The notes under the pieces were generated by a model. It saw only the letters and a program-made list of their open reading frames with translations. It was not told the DNA's origin and made no database searches. 64,000 bases of DNA from Pseudoalteromonas galatheae (GTDB taxonomy: Bacteria; Pseudomonadota; Gammaproteobacteria; Enterobacterales; Alteromonadaceae). Shown here piece after piece: positions 43,268 through 52,051 of this stretch (the first letter of the stretch is position 1; every line of letters begins with the position of its first letter). Where the stretch lies: positions 3,613,501 through 3,677,500 of the forward strand of contig NZ_PNCO02000001.1 of NCBI RefSeq assembly GCF_005886105.2, given 5' to 3'. The translations under genes and the position numbers were made by a program.

Positions 43268-44863
43268 TTACGTAAATTGACTTTTACTTATATTCAACCT
43301 TCTTTGAAGTAAGGTATTTCTAACCTGTTTAAATGACATTATTTCAGAAAGTGGCATATTCAAACCATCCTTAAGCAATATTTCATCATTAAACTTTAAT
43401 ATATCCTCTATTGACTTTTTATTGTGAAATTGGATTACAAACTCATCAAATAACTCATCTGTAATTTCAATATAGGGGATAGGTAAAGACTTAAACTCTG
43501 ACGGAGTCAATTCTAAGACCCCCCCGCCATAGTACCTACCTTGAATTTCAGCAAATGCTAAGGTCATTGAGTTATAAAAGGAAAAAATCAATGACTTTAT
43601 ATCAAACCCTTCTTTCATTTTAATTCTGTAAGATGCATCTGTAACCAAAGCTGACGCTTCGTTATAGATTAATTTGGGGTAATCGTGGCATCTTTTAAAG
43701 AAAAACCCTTCTGCAATCCATGCCCCCGGTACCTCATACCAGTTTTCTCTCAAGGTGCATTTATAACGTTCTGGAATTTTCTGTTCAACTCCTGACTTAA
43801 GATACTCATTATGTTTTGGGTTGCTTGGATCTGATTTAGATAAATCTAAGAAGAATGCAGGTTTCCCATCTTCTATGAGCTTCCCCATTTTACTCTTGGA
43901 AAGCTTTACGCAGCCATTCACATAAATACCTTTCTGAACAATAGGTTGGCTTAACAACGTCAAATCATATTCATCAACGGTAGATTGCGAAGCTATAAAG
44001 TAGCTATTTGCTGCGGTAACAATACCAGGAATAGTTTCACAATAATCTATTATTTGAGGTATTAATTTCTTTACCTTATGGGCATGTGTGATCTGATACT
44101 CTAATAATGGATATGCGCTCCACTTTAATTTTTGTTTTTCCAACGAGCGCTTACGCTTTAATTTAAACTTCCTATTGATTAGGCATGAAGATGAGCTAAT
44201 AGTGGTGAAATACAAACCTTCTGACTCATGAGCTTTATATAAAAATAAAATAATCGTATCTTGCTCAATATTTGGAAAAACATTCGAAGAGAAAGTAAAT
44301 ATTTCAATCCGTTCAAAGTAATTCAGCAGAGTTTTCTGAATACGTTCTCCAAATTTCACTTTCAATATTTCTGCTGGTAGGACAAATGCAATTATTCCCT
44401 TCTCAGCTACTCTATAAATCGCATCACTTAAAAACGAAGTCCATATATTATTTACCTCACTACCAAAGCCTTGTGTCTTATCATGAGCTTTACGACAACT
44501 TTCTTTCTGCTTCTGAGACAGCAGTTTTTTAGAAATATAAGGTGGATTACCAATAATAAGATCATAACACTTATCACTTTTTATGCTCCATTCAAGATAA
44601 TCTGCATGAAATATATTGTAATCGTTAGGCAAGTTTAGAGCGTGTGCCTTTTCAACAGCAGCCAAGTCTAAGTCTATTGCATCAACCTTATAAAAAAGTT
44701 CAGACAACTCCTCATGTATGGCACTTAAAAAGACACCATCACCGCAACTAGGCTCAAGAATATCAAGACGCTTTTTCGAAGAATACAAGTCTCCTGATAA
44801 ATATTGAACCATAAAAGTAGCTAAACTTCTTGGGGTGTAGTAGGAACCACTTTTTTTACTCAC
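43268..44863 (-). CDS. N6-adenine DNA methyltransferase (type I/IIG-like)
   Basis: 531 residues. The AdoMet-binding motif I is LDILEPSCGDGVF (33-45) and the catalytic motif is NPPY (106-109) in DLIIGNPPYIS. The C-terminal about 250 residues look like a target-recognition domain (YYGGGVLELTPSEFKSLPIPYIE). There is no nuclease domain in the protein. It is separated by 156 bases from the HNH-receiver-GHKL operon on the same strand and could be its modification or recognition partner, or an independent methylase. Confidence 0.82.
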   Translation of the reverse strand: MSKKSGSYYTPRSLATFMVQYLSGDLYSSKKRLDILEPSCGDGVFLSAIHEELSELFYKVDAIDLDLAAVEKAHALNLPNDYNIFHADYLEWSIKSDKCYDLIIGNPPYISKKLLSQKQKESCRKAHDKTQGFGSEVNNIWTSFLSDAIYRVAEKGIIAFVLPAEILKVKFGERIQKTLLNYFERIEIFTFSSNVFPNIEQDTIILFLYKAHESEGLYFTTISSSSCLINRKFKLKRKRSLEKQKLKWSAYPLLEYQITHAHKVKKLIPQIIDYCETIPGIVTAANSYFIASQSTVDEYDLTLLSQPIVQKGIYVNGCVKLSKSKMGKLIEDGKPAFFLDLSKSDPSNPKHNEYLKSGVEQKIPERYKCTLRENWYEVPGAWIAEGFFFKRCHDYPKLIYNEASALVTDASYRIKMKEGFDIKSLIFSFYNSMTLAFAEIQGRYYGGGVLELTPSEFKSLPIPYIEITDELFDEFVIQFHNKKSIEDILKFNDEILLKDGLNMPLSEIMSFKQVRNTLLQRRLNISKSQFT

Positions 44864-45019
44864 TTTTTAGCGTTCCTTGCACTGAAGGTATAAGCACTTT
44901 TCACCATGACATCAATCGAAACTATCTCTATATAGTACATCAATAAAGAACTTCTTGTCTGCAGGTAAAAAATTTAATTTAAGTAAAAGGAATTTGATTG
45001 TTCGTAGAACAACTTATGC

Positions 45020-45619
45020 TTACTTATCTCCGTACTCGCAAATATAGGCTATTAGACTCCTATATTCAGAAGATAATAATTGGTATGTTGTTAGCTGCTC
45101 TTCAGATAATCGGTCTCTTTGGCGATCCATTTTATTTAAATTCTCCTCGATACGATGGAGTTTCCACAAAACACTATGTCGCGTTAATCCAAGTTTTAAT
45201 AGCCTATGTATGAAGCCACCTAATTTAGTCAAAGGATAAATATAACCTTTATCATTCCTAGCTAAATGCTTATCGTATTCAGAATCACATGGATCAATTA
45301 TTCCCTCTTCATCAATCACTGAAGTTAGATGGCACTCGGAAGGCCAGTAATCTGATTTAGCTCCATTGCAAAATCGGCAAGAGTAAATAAGGTTTTTATA
45401 GTCAGTTTTCAGTTCATCAAACTTCTTTTGTGGTGCGAAATGATCAACATGAAACGCTACTGCTGCCCCTAAAAATTTATCATCGGCATCACAATAACCA
45501 CAACGTTTATTAAAGTCTTCTCTAAGAAATCGCTTATAACTTCTATATGTAGCGTATTGCTTGATCTCACTTCGTCTTTGGGGAACTAATCTTCGTAAAG
45601 ACATAGGGAATCCTTTCAT
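45020..45619 (-). CDS. HNH endonuclease
   Basis: 199 residues from the ATG at 45619; a second ATG at 45604 is possible. The zinc-stabilised HNH core has C40-GY-C43, then H57-V-D59-H60-FAPQ, N76-LIYS and C81-RF-C84-N. The C-terminal half is helical and basic. It starts 5 bases after the receiver gene, so it is the likely effector nuclease of that operon. Confidence 0.85.
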   Translation of the reverse strand: MKGFPMSLRRLVPQRRSEIKQYATYRSYKRFLREDFNKRCGYCDADDKFLGAAVAFHVDHFAPQKKFDELKTDYKNLIYSCRFCNGAKSDYWPSECHLTSVIDEEGIIDPCDSEYDKHLARNDKGYIYPLTKLGGFIHRLLKLGLTRHSVLWKLHRIEENLNKMDRQRDRLSEEQLTTYQLLSSEYRSLIAYICEYGDK

Positions 45620-45624
45620 TTCTT

Positions 45625-46269
45625 CTAATTTTTATCAATTTCTTCTAATAGCCTATCTGAAAGGCTGATCAAGGAATCTAACTTAGCTAAGCCATCATAG
45701 GACTTTATTTCTTTAGGAATTTTAATATCGTTAAATATAAACATCTCAATTTCATTACTTAACTCCACTAATTCCCTTTCTTCTATTTCCGTTAGGTCCC
45801 TTTGCTGTAATATCGTGAATAACCCTTGTTTCTTGCTAAGTAATCTTTCTAATATTCCACGATTAACATGAATTTGTTGAATAACTTTTTGGCTAAAAAC
45901 AGGTCTATCATTCTCATCTTCATGAATCTCTTCCTTATCGTGAATCCAGTTCACATCCAAAGCGACATTAATTGCTTCTCCTTCATAGCTTGTTAAAACG
46001 AAGCAAGGAAGTTTAGATTTAATTTCTTTAATCTTTTTAATGAGATCAACGCCATCATATGTTACTTGAGGCTCTTTGTCTTTCAATCGAAAATCGGTTA
46101 CTACAGCTTCAGGAGACTCAGCAATAATAAACTCGACCATATCATCAAGTTCAAACTCAGGATGGACGATTATAAGGTCACAACTTTCTTTATTTACAAA
46201 ATTAAGCTTAAAATCTGTTCTGGCTTCGGGATCTTCGTCAACATAAATTACTTTAAACTTGGAGCTCAT
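45625..46269 (-). CDS. Receiver-domain (response-regulator-like) protein
   Basis: 214 residues. The N-terminal 130 residues form a CheY-like receiver: acidic pair in YVDEDPE, phospho-acceptor D59 in VVTDFRL, and FVLTSYEG. There is no DNA-binding output domain; the C-terminal about 80 residues are acidic and helical. It lies 8 bases after the large GHKL gene, whose C-terminus is a histidine-kinase-like ATPase, so the two may form a phosphorelay that controls the HNH enzyme. Confidence 0.85.
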   Translation of the reverse strand: MSSKFKVIYVDEDPEARTDFKLNFVNKESCDLIIVHPEFELDDMVEFIIAESPEAVVTDFRLKDKEPQVTYDGVDLIKKIKEIKSKLPCFVLTSYEGEAINVALDVNWIHDKEEIHEDENDRPVFSQKVIQQIHVNRGILERLLSKKQGLFTILQQRDLTEIEERELVELSNEIEMFIFNDIKIPKEIKSYDGLAKLDSLISLSDRLLEEIDKN

Positions 46270-46277
46270 TTTCTTCC

Positions 46278-48809
46278 TTATAAATTCTTTGGTATTTGAA
46301 TCTCTAATCCAAAACCACTTTTATCTAACAGTAGCTTTGTATTACCCCTGTATTCATTAATAGTACTTTTAACCATCCACATTCCAATTCCAGTCCCCTC
46401 ATCTTCACCACTATGCTCATTAACCTTTGTGGTGAAGAAACACTGAAAAATTCGTTGTGGATTTACTATATCCTTCGACAAACCAGGGCCAGAGTCCGAA
46501 TAAATAATTATAACATCTGTCTCATTACTGTGGATTTCTATATTAATTTTTCTTAATGAAGGTGCATCCTTCTGGGAAAAAGCTTCAACACTATTCACTA
46601 CTAAATTATTAAAAATACAATCCAAATCAATTTCAAAGCACTTTAGAGCAATATCTTTAGGAATAACGTCTACATCGAAATCAATACTTCTATCATCTAG
46701 CTTTTTTTCCCATATTTTTTTCAACTGCTTTAAATACTGATCTAAATAGACTTTTCGTCTTCTTCTTTTGTCCTTCTTAACACCAAGAAGTGAAAAATTA
46801 ATCCAATCTTTCATGGAGTTATCTTGATTTTTAAATATTTTAATACGCTCTATTGAGTCTAGCAAGTCTTCAGTAAAATCAAGATTATTATTGATAGAAT
46901 ACTCATGATTAGCCTCAAGAGTTCTCTGAACAGGTATAAACCTTTTTACTAACTTTCCATGTAAAAGTTTTAGATCGTGACTAAATGAAGAGCTAATAGT
47001 ACCTATTGTTGCCAGACTTCTTAAAATCTTTTGCTCTTCCCTTAATTCTTCAATTTGTTCTTTTTTCTTTTCATACTGAGAAGCTAATAACTTTAAATTT
47101 TTCTGCTCAGGAGATACCTCTTCCTCATTATTACCTTCCTTGTTTTTTGAACCTTCTAACACTTGCTTAGATATTGTATTTGCCTGCTCTTCCTTTTGGG
47201 ACTCTGCATTTTTTTGATCGTAAATAGCTTTCAATTCAGCGCCAATCTCAGCTCGATCATTTTCAAAGATTTCTAGTATTTTTAATATTACTGACTTAAA
47301 TTGTGCAAACTCATCATTTTCTTGGATCCCTTCTCGGCTTGACTTATCTGCTAATCTAGGGTTATTCACACGAGAAATACTCACAACTCCAGAAATTTGG
47401 TTAGGCCTTACCCTCCAGCCACCATCAGGATTACCTATACCGGCGGGGCTACTAGCTGCTCTATCCCCTAAACCAAGCCAATCTTTCGCAGCACCGGGTT
47501 CACCATAAGGCCGAACTCGAAAATTATCTCTAAAAATCCTAATGCCACCAAAAGTATCAGCCCAACTTTTTCTTGTAGATAAGTCAAAAGACTTATATAA
47601 AAACTTTTCACGATCTTCCTTACCTGGACTGCCTAATTTGGAAAAGTAGAAACTAAGCGAAAAGTTACCGATAGAATCAAACTCATCAAGTTTGGGGAAG
47701 AGGTTTTTAAGGGTCAAACAATGCCTTTGTCTACCTTTCTTAAAATCATCAATTGAAGAGCCTAAATTTTTAAACCTTTCTGATTCATAAAACTCTTCTG
47801 GAAACTCTGAAACTTCAAATTCATTTCGATCTATATCAATAACAACTGAATTATCATCACCTAATTGGGCACTTACCTTGTAGTCAAAATTTGTATTGAC
47901 GGCGGACGATATCTTTTTATTAAGCTCACTATATTTATTTGAAACAAAAAATAATGAGAAATTATCTTTTTCATTCGGTGGTATTAAAGTTTCTAAGCTA
48001 TCGCAAAGCCTTTTTTGTCTTTCTTTGTGCCAGTTTTCTTTGTTGTAATCACAACAAATAACTACACCATGGTTTTTAAACTTAAAACCCAAATCATTAT
48101 CAAAAATATCTTCAGGTAAGTACTTTGTATGAAATAAATTATCCAGTGCACCATAATCTAACTGCGCTTTAACGCTATCTAGAGTCTTACCTTCTGCAAG
48201 AAAATTCTCCCACCAATTGTACCACTCTAGACATGAATTATTTTTATCTAGTTGATAGTACTCTTTGTCAGGATAGACATAAACGCTTGATAAAGCTCCT
48301 AATTTATCAAGTGCAAATCTACCTAATCCTTTTGCCCCAGATTTAATCCGAATGAATTTTTTTGTGGTTGGTGACTTTTCCTTGTTATTAGTCCCAATAG
48401 TCATCCAGTTGTTTTCTATGGTCTTTTCATTCATTCCGTGACCATCATCAACAATCCAAACTCGACATAAATTGGTCAACCAGCTGACTAATAATTCATA
48501 TGATGTACTCTCTTTTAAACTTTCATCAGAAGACGATATTCCAATTTTATAGCAATCATCTGACAGCCTTTTAAAAAAGCTTGAAAATTTATCAAAAGAC
48601 GGTGAAGCGCTGAGATATTCGAACTCTTGATGAGTAAAGCTAGAGGGAATTTCATCGAAAATATGTTCAAAGTAAACTAAACAAGTTTCAGCATCAGCAT
48701 CATATGAATTTTTAATGAGCTCAATAACTGCACTCTCTGCATTGGCAATATTTTCCGCACCAATTAAACGAGCAGCACGAGCAGAGACTTTAAAAGGGAT
48801 TTCTTTCAT
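46278..48809 (-). CDS. Large protein with two GHKL ATPase domains (MORC/Hsp90-like plus histidine-kinase-like)
   Basis: 843 residues. The N-terminal GHKL domain has the N box ELIKNSYDADA (30-40), the G1 box DDGHGM (about 121-126) and the G2 box GAKGLGRFALDKLG (158-171), as in MORC, MutL and Hsp90-type proteins. A long middle region and a charged coiled coil (about 530-610) follow, then SFSHDLKLLHG, which resembles a DHp phospho-acceptor helix, and a second GHKL domain with FNNLVVNSVEAF, YSDSGPGL and GTGIGMWMVK. Dual-GHKL proteins of this type occur in defence-associated operons. It is the first gene of the operon with the receiver and HNH genes. Confidence 0.85.
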   Translation of the reverse strand: MKEIPFKVSARAARLIGAENIANAESAVIELIKNSYDADAETCLVYFEHIFDEIPSSFTHQEFEYLSASPSFDKFSSFFKRLSDDCYKIGISSSDESLKESTSYELLVSWLTNLCRVWIVDDGHGMNEKTIENNWMTIGTNNKEKSPTTKKFIRIKSGAKGLGRFALDKLGALSSVYVYPDKEYYQLDKNNSCLEWYNWWENFLAEGKTLDSVKAQLDYGALDNLFHTKYLPEDIFDNDLGFKFKNHGVVICCDYNKENWHKERQKRLCDSLETLIPPNEKDNFSLFFVSNKYSELNKKISSAVNTNFDYKVSAQLGDDNSVVIDIDRNEFEVSEFPEEFYESERFKNLGSSIDDFKKGRQRHCLTLKNLFPKLDEFDSIGNFSLSFYFSKLGSPGKEDREKFLYKSFDLSTRKSWADTFGGIRIFRDNFRVRPYGEPGAAKDWLGLGDRAASSPAGIGNPDGGWRVRPNQISGVVSISRVNNPRLADKSSREGIQENDEFAQFKSVILKILEIFENDRAEIGAELKAIYDQKNAESQKEEQANTISKQVLEGSKNKEGNNEEEVSPEQKNLKLLASQYEKKKEQIEELREEQKILRSLATIGTISSSFSHDLKLLHGKLVKRFIPVQRTLEANHEYSINNNLDFTEDLLDSIERIKIFKNQDNSMKDWINFSLLGVKKDKRRRRKVYLDQYLKQLKKIWEKKLDDRSIDFDVDVIPKDIALKCFEIDLDCIFNNLVVNSVEAFSQKDAPSLRKINIEIHSNETDVIIIYSDSGPGLSKDIVNPQRIFQCFFTTKVNEHSGEDEGTGIGMWMVKSTINEYRGNTKLLLDKSGFGLEIQIPKNL

Positions 48810-48945
48810 TTTTAATCATTAACTCCTTTCAATTTATCAGAGGTAATTTGTAAGCAGCATTTCATGTAAAAGAATAGCATCTATGTCTCTGCCTATTTAC
48901 CAAAAATTATAATTCACTTTATTTATTAAAAACAATAATTTTTAT

Positions 48946-50562
48946 TTATTTCAACACTATTAGCATCCGTTCAGCCCACCTTTCTACTTTTTCTTCTGTA
49001 AGCTTTCCGATATTTTTTGAAGGTTGATGCGACACACTTTTGTGATTGCCTTCACCAACCAGTGCATCAAAGTATTTCTTTGGCCAGCTGAATTGGTTGC
49101 TAAGCAGCCCTTGTTCTATCTCCAATATAAAGTCTCGTAACTTGCCTTTTGGCGCTAATGCTTGAGCCGAAATGATTTTGGTGGCGATGGATGCTCTACC
49201 ATCTGAAGTATCCACTTCTAACAGGAAATAGCCTTTGTTTTTATATTCAACTCGTACTACAGCCATACACCTCGCAGACCAACCATTCATCAAATGGCTT
49301 CTACTTCGGCCAACAGCAGGCAGCTTACGAATGACAGGATTATTTTGCTTAACACCATGCTATTTTTCTAATATCTTCAGCATTTTGAAGAAGCTATCGA
49401 ACTTATTTAGATATAAGTGGGCGTTGTCGGTTTGGTCATCAAGACCATCAACTACAGCCCGAGGCTTATCACCACGTGAATTTGAATCATCGGTGCTTAC
49501 CTCGGGTGGTAGGGTGCTGGGTTTGTCCTCGTCCTCTTTGCCCCCTAAGCTATTCCGAGCTTTGGCGTAAACTTTACGAGTGCGAGGAACTCTGTTGTAT
49601 ATCCGCTGTGTTGCATCACAGAATATCAATGCAGACTCGTTATCTTCGCTTCCATCGCTTTCTTCGTCGATTTCTCGCTGCGAAGGCAACTGTGGGTAGG
49701 TGCCACCTTTTCCTTTACCCGAACTAGGTTTGATTTCGGTTGAGTTTGGGTGCGAATAACCAATATCCGAAATATCAGGGAAGAACAAACCATCTAACAA
49801 TTCTATGCGATTGATAAACCAGGTGCTTTCATCAAGTGACTTCCAACCTCTTGCCGCCACTTTTACACCCTTGAGCTGAGGTGGATCGAATCGAAACGTC
49901 CAACGTTCTACGTTAGGTGCCCTAACTCGCTCTTGCGAAAAATACTGATAGATACTGTTAAACGCGTTTTTAATGTCACTGTTTAGTAATATCCAAGCGA
50001 TTTGATGTCTAAATCCTTCATCATCAAACAGTACTTTTGGGCATAGTGTTGTTGGTAAGGCGTTGATCACGAGATCCAAAGGAAACTCTCTATCATCGTC
50101 GTTTGGGTCTTGGTCAACGTAAAACTCTAAGTCGAGCGCACTATTAATTAATGCGGCGTTTGCCAGATAGTTGTTTGTAAAAAATAAGCCTCTGGCCAGC
50201 TCCAACTGTGGTAAATAAATTGTTTTGCCTGCACTTTCAAACACAAAGCATTTTTGCGATTGTTCTTCGCTCAGCTTATACGTCACTAAACCGCTGTCGC
50301 CCACCGTGGCGGTTTGCCAAAATGCACGGTCGGGTAAAGTAAATTCAATCGGGAAACCTAGGGGCAAGGCATCAACTGTTTGGTTTAGTACGACTTGTCG
50401 GCTTAAATAGGGTAGCTGGCTAAACTTAAGGGCTTTGCGCGTAGATTGCTTAAAACGAACACCAATATCCCAAGTTTTGCGGTTATTGTATTTAAACAGA
50501 TTACCTATCGCCTGTATTCTGGCGTTGTCTGGTAGCGTTTTAAATCTATCAACTTGGTTCAT
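48946..50562 (-). pseudogene. tnsE: tnsE interrupted by a single in-frame amber codon
   Basis: TnsE directs Tn7 to replicating or conjugating DNA by contacting the beta clamp. The 400 residues down to 49363 and the 115 residues from 49293 are in the same frame, separated by TAG at 49360-49362. Read through, the protein is 538 residues, the length of Tn7 TnsE. Matching blocks include FDPPQLKGVKVAARGWKS, IPQLELARGLFF-like YLPQLELARGLFF, YFLLEVDTSDGRASIATKI and the C-terminal EKVERWAERMLIV. A single substitution would explain the break. Confidence 0.88.
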
Positions 50563-51110
50563 ACTTTACTGCAAATCCTAGCAATTGCGACGCGAGTGGC
50601 CGGGTCCTTTTTTCGTTTAGTCCTGCCATACGTTCAATTCGCCAAGCTTTGAGTATTTGATGTTTTGCAATACAACGAATACATGCCACAGCGATACGAC
50701 GGCATTGGTATTCCTCTATAGTTTCACAATATTTATTAAAAAACAATTTACATAAAGGTAACTTATGTGTTTTTTTGATCTGAGACAATGGAATGTTTGC
50801 GTGAGTTGCGAACCAAGTGATTGTATATCGCGCAGTATCTAATTGATTTTCAAATTTATTCATTAAATTAATTAGTTGCCTAACAAATTCCTTATCTCTT
50901 TTCGGCCAATCAACCCTACTTGGTTCTGCAACATTTGGTCGCATCGATCCTTGATTAAATTGCATGAGCCACTGTTTGTCATGCCGATATAGCCATGTGT
51001 AAAGGTGAGCAAAACCGGTTTGCCTTGCGCCTTTAACGCCAAACTTGGCCACAGCGCTTTGCCACTTTGTGCGACGAGTTTGGTCAACTACCACAGGCTC
51101 GGTGTATACG
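50549..51110 (-). pseudogene. tnsD: C-terminal fragment of tnsD
   Basis: About 187 codons survive: RTKWQSAVAKFG, FAHLYTWLYRHDKQWL, SRVDWPKRDKEFV and a C-terminal basic part, a pattern found in the C-terminal half of TnsD, the protein that recognises attTn7. The N-terminal TniQ/zinc-finger half is missing. The upstream boundary at about 51100-51110 is a junction with the start of tnsA. It overlaps the tnsE start by 14 bases, the usual order tnsD-tnsE. Confidence 0.75.
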
Positions 51111-51233
51111 ACCATCGGATGGCGCATCATAAACCGTTAACCACGGCTTGTAATCCTGATACTCGCCAGTACCACGCCCCTCTTTTATCCAGCTAAGATA
51201 TTGCGTCTCAGTATGTCCAATCTTCCTAGACAT
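51084..51233 (-). pseudogene. tnsA: N-terminal fragment of tnsA fused out of frame to tnsD
   Basis: The ATG at 51233 opens MSRKIGHTETQYLSWIKEGR, then GTGEYQDYKPWLTVYDAPSD, which aligns with Tn7 TnsA (KEGRG..DY.PWLTV...S.GR). After GRIHR the sequence switches to tnsD and this frame ends at TGA 51084-51086. The endonuclease domain is gone. The rest of tnsA, all of tnsB and tnsC and the start of tnsD are deleted. Confidence 0.82.
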
Positions 51234-51390
51234 AATATACCGCTATAACTGATTGAAATTTCACCATAGCTAGAGTGAAAGTGTGATGCAAATTTATTAA
51301 TTCATGAAGTCACTGTGAGCGCTCAAATCCAGTGAAAACGTCAACTAACTCTGGCCAGAGTTAAAAAATTAGTGTTACTTTACAGCATCT

Positions 51391-51570
51391 TCATAGCCAC
51401 ACCTCTAAAATGGAGTTGGCCAAAAGGCACACCGCAGCAATCAGTAGAGAAAACCCGCGGCATGTAGATTCAAAGCACTGCCCCTTGGCAATTAATCTAC
51501 AAGCCTCATCAGCTCCTTTTTTACTCATAACACCTTTTACCTCTATCTTGCCCTTATCTCGTAGTTTCAT
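51391..51570 (-). CDS. Small hypothetical membrane protein near the Tn7-like right end
   Basis: 59 residues from the ATG at 51570, which has AGAGG 8 bases upstream; an upstream in-frame start at 51594 is less likely. The N-terminal half is basic (MKLRDKGKIEVKGVMSKKGA), and a C-terminal hydrophobic helix SLLIAAVCLLANSILEVWL could span the membrane. Not recognised; it may not be a real gene. Confidence 0.35.
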   Translation of the reverse strand: MKLRDKGKIEVKGVMSKKGADEACRLIAKGQCFESTCRGFSLLIAAVCLLANSILEVWL

Positions 51571-51900
51571 ATTGAATACCTCTTTAAAGTACAATTATTT
51601 GGATACAAAACAATCTAGCAGAGTCGGAAAGATGGATTTGAGGTACAGCAAAATAGCCGAGACCGTACACCAAAGGCATGTCTTGAAGGTAAGTATCTCG
51701 GAGACATAACCTACCAACTCTTAGCTTGATGACGTCATTATTCGTAATTGCGGCTGGAATGTATTTTAAACTGGATTAATAAATAGAGTGGAACCAATTC
51801 GAGTAGTGCTATCAGTGAATTGTTAGTTGAAACAAAAATGGCGGCTACTCCACATCTTAACTTTTGTATAAGTTATGGCACCGGACAGAACCGCATAATC

Positions 51901-52027
51901 AGTATGAAACTTTATTGTTTGGGATGAAACTTTATTGTTTGGGATGAAACTTTATTGTTTGGGATGAAACTTTATTGTTTGGGATGATACTTTATTGTAT
52001 GGGGTGAAACTTTATTGTTCACCCACA
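51901..52027 (-). repeat. Right end of the Tn7-like element: six contiguous 20-bp TnsB-like sites
   Basis: Units at 51901, 51921, 51941, 51961, 51981 and 52001, mostly GGGATGAAACTTTATTGTTT, with three perfect copies and three variants. The last runs into CCCACA at 52022-52027. Tight tandem sites are characteristic of the Tn7 right end. Confidence 0.9.
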
Positions 52028-52051
52028 TCTGAGGCGCTTGCGCGCCTTTTC

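Larger units (their letters stand above)
42958..52027 (-). mobile_element. Tn7-like transposon at the glmS attachment site, transposition genes decayed
   Basis: The left end TGTGGG (42958) is followed by three TnsB-like sites at about 42964, 43030 and 43087. The right end, read from glmS, starts TGTGGGTGAACAATAAAGTT, nearly the Tn7 end TGTGGGCGGACAATAAAGTC, and has six 20-bp sites. It stops 24 bases after the glmS stop codon, matching attTn7. tns remnants run away from the right end in Tn7 order. Size is 9070 bp. The 5-base flanks (ACAAA and TCTGA) do not match, so no target duplication is preserved. Confidence 0.88.

Noticed and set aside
49360..49362. Amber codon in tnsE as programmed readthrough or pyrrolysine
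   Set aside because: No recoding signal is evident, and the neighbouring tns genes are also broken, so decay is simpler.
50872..51087. 71-residue minus-strand frame overlapping tnsD
   Set aside because: It is an out-of-frame shadow of the tnsD fragment.
51901..52027. Short tandem repeat read as a minisatellite or CRISPR
   Set aside because: The 20-bp units end in the Tn7-type terminus TGTGGG and sit 24 bp from the glmS stop, so they are TnsB sites.
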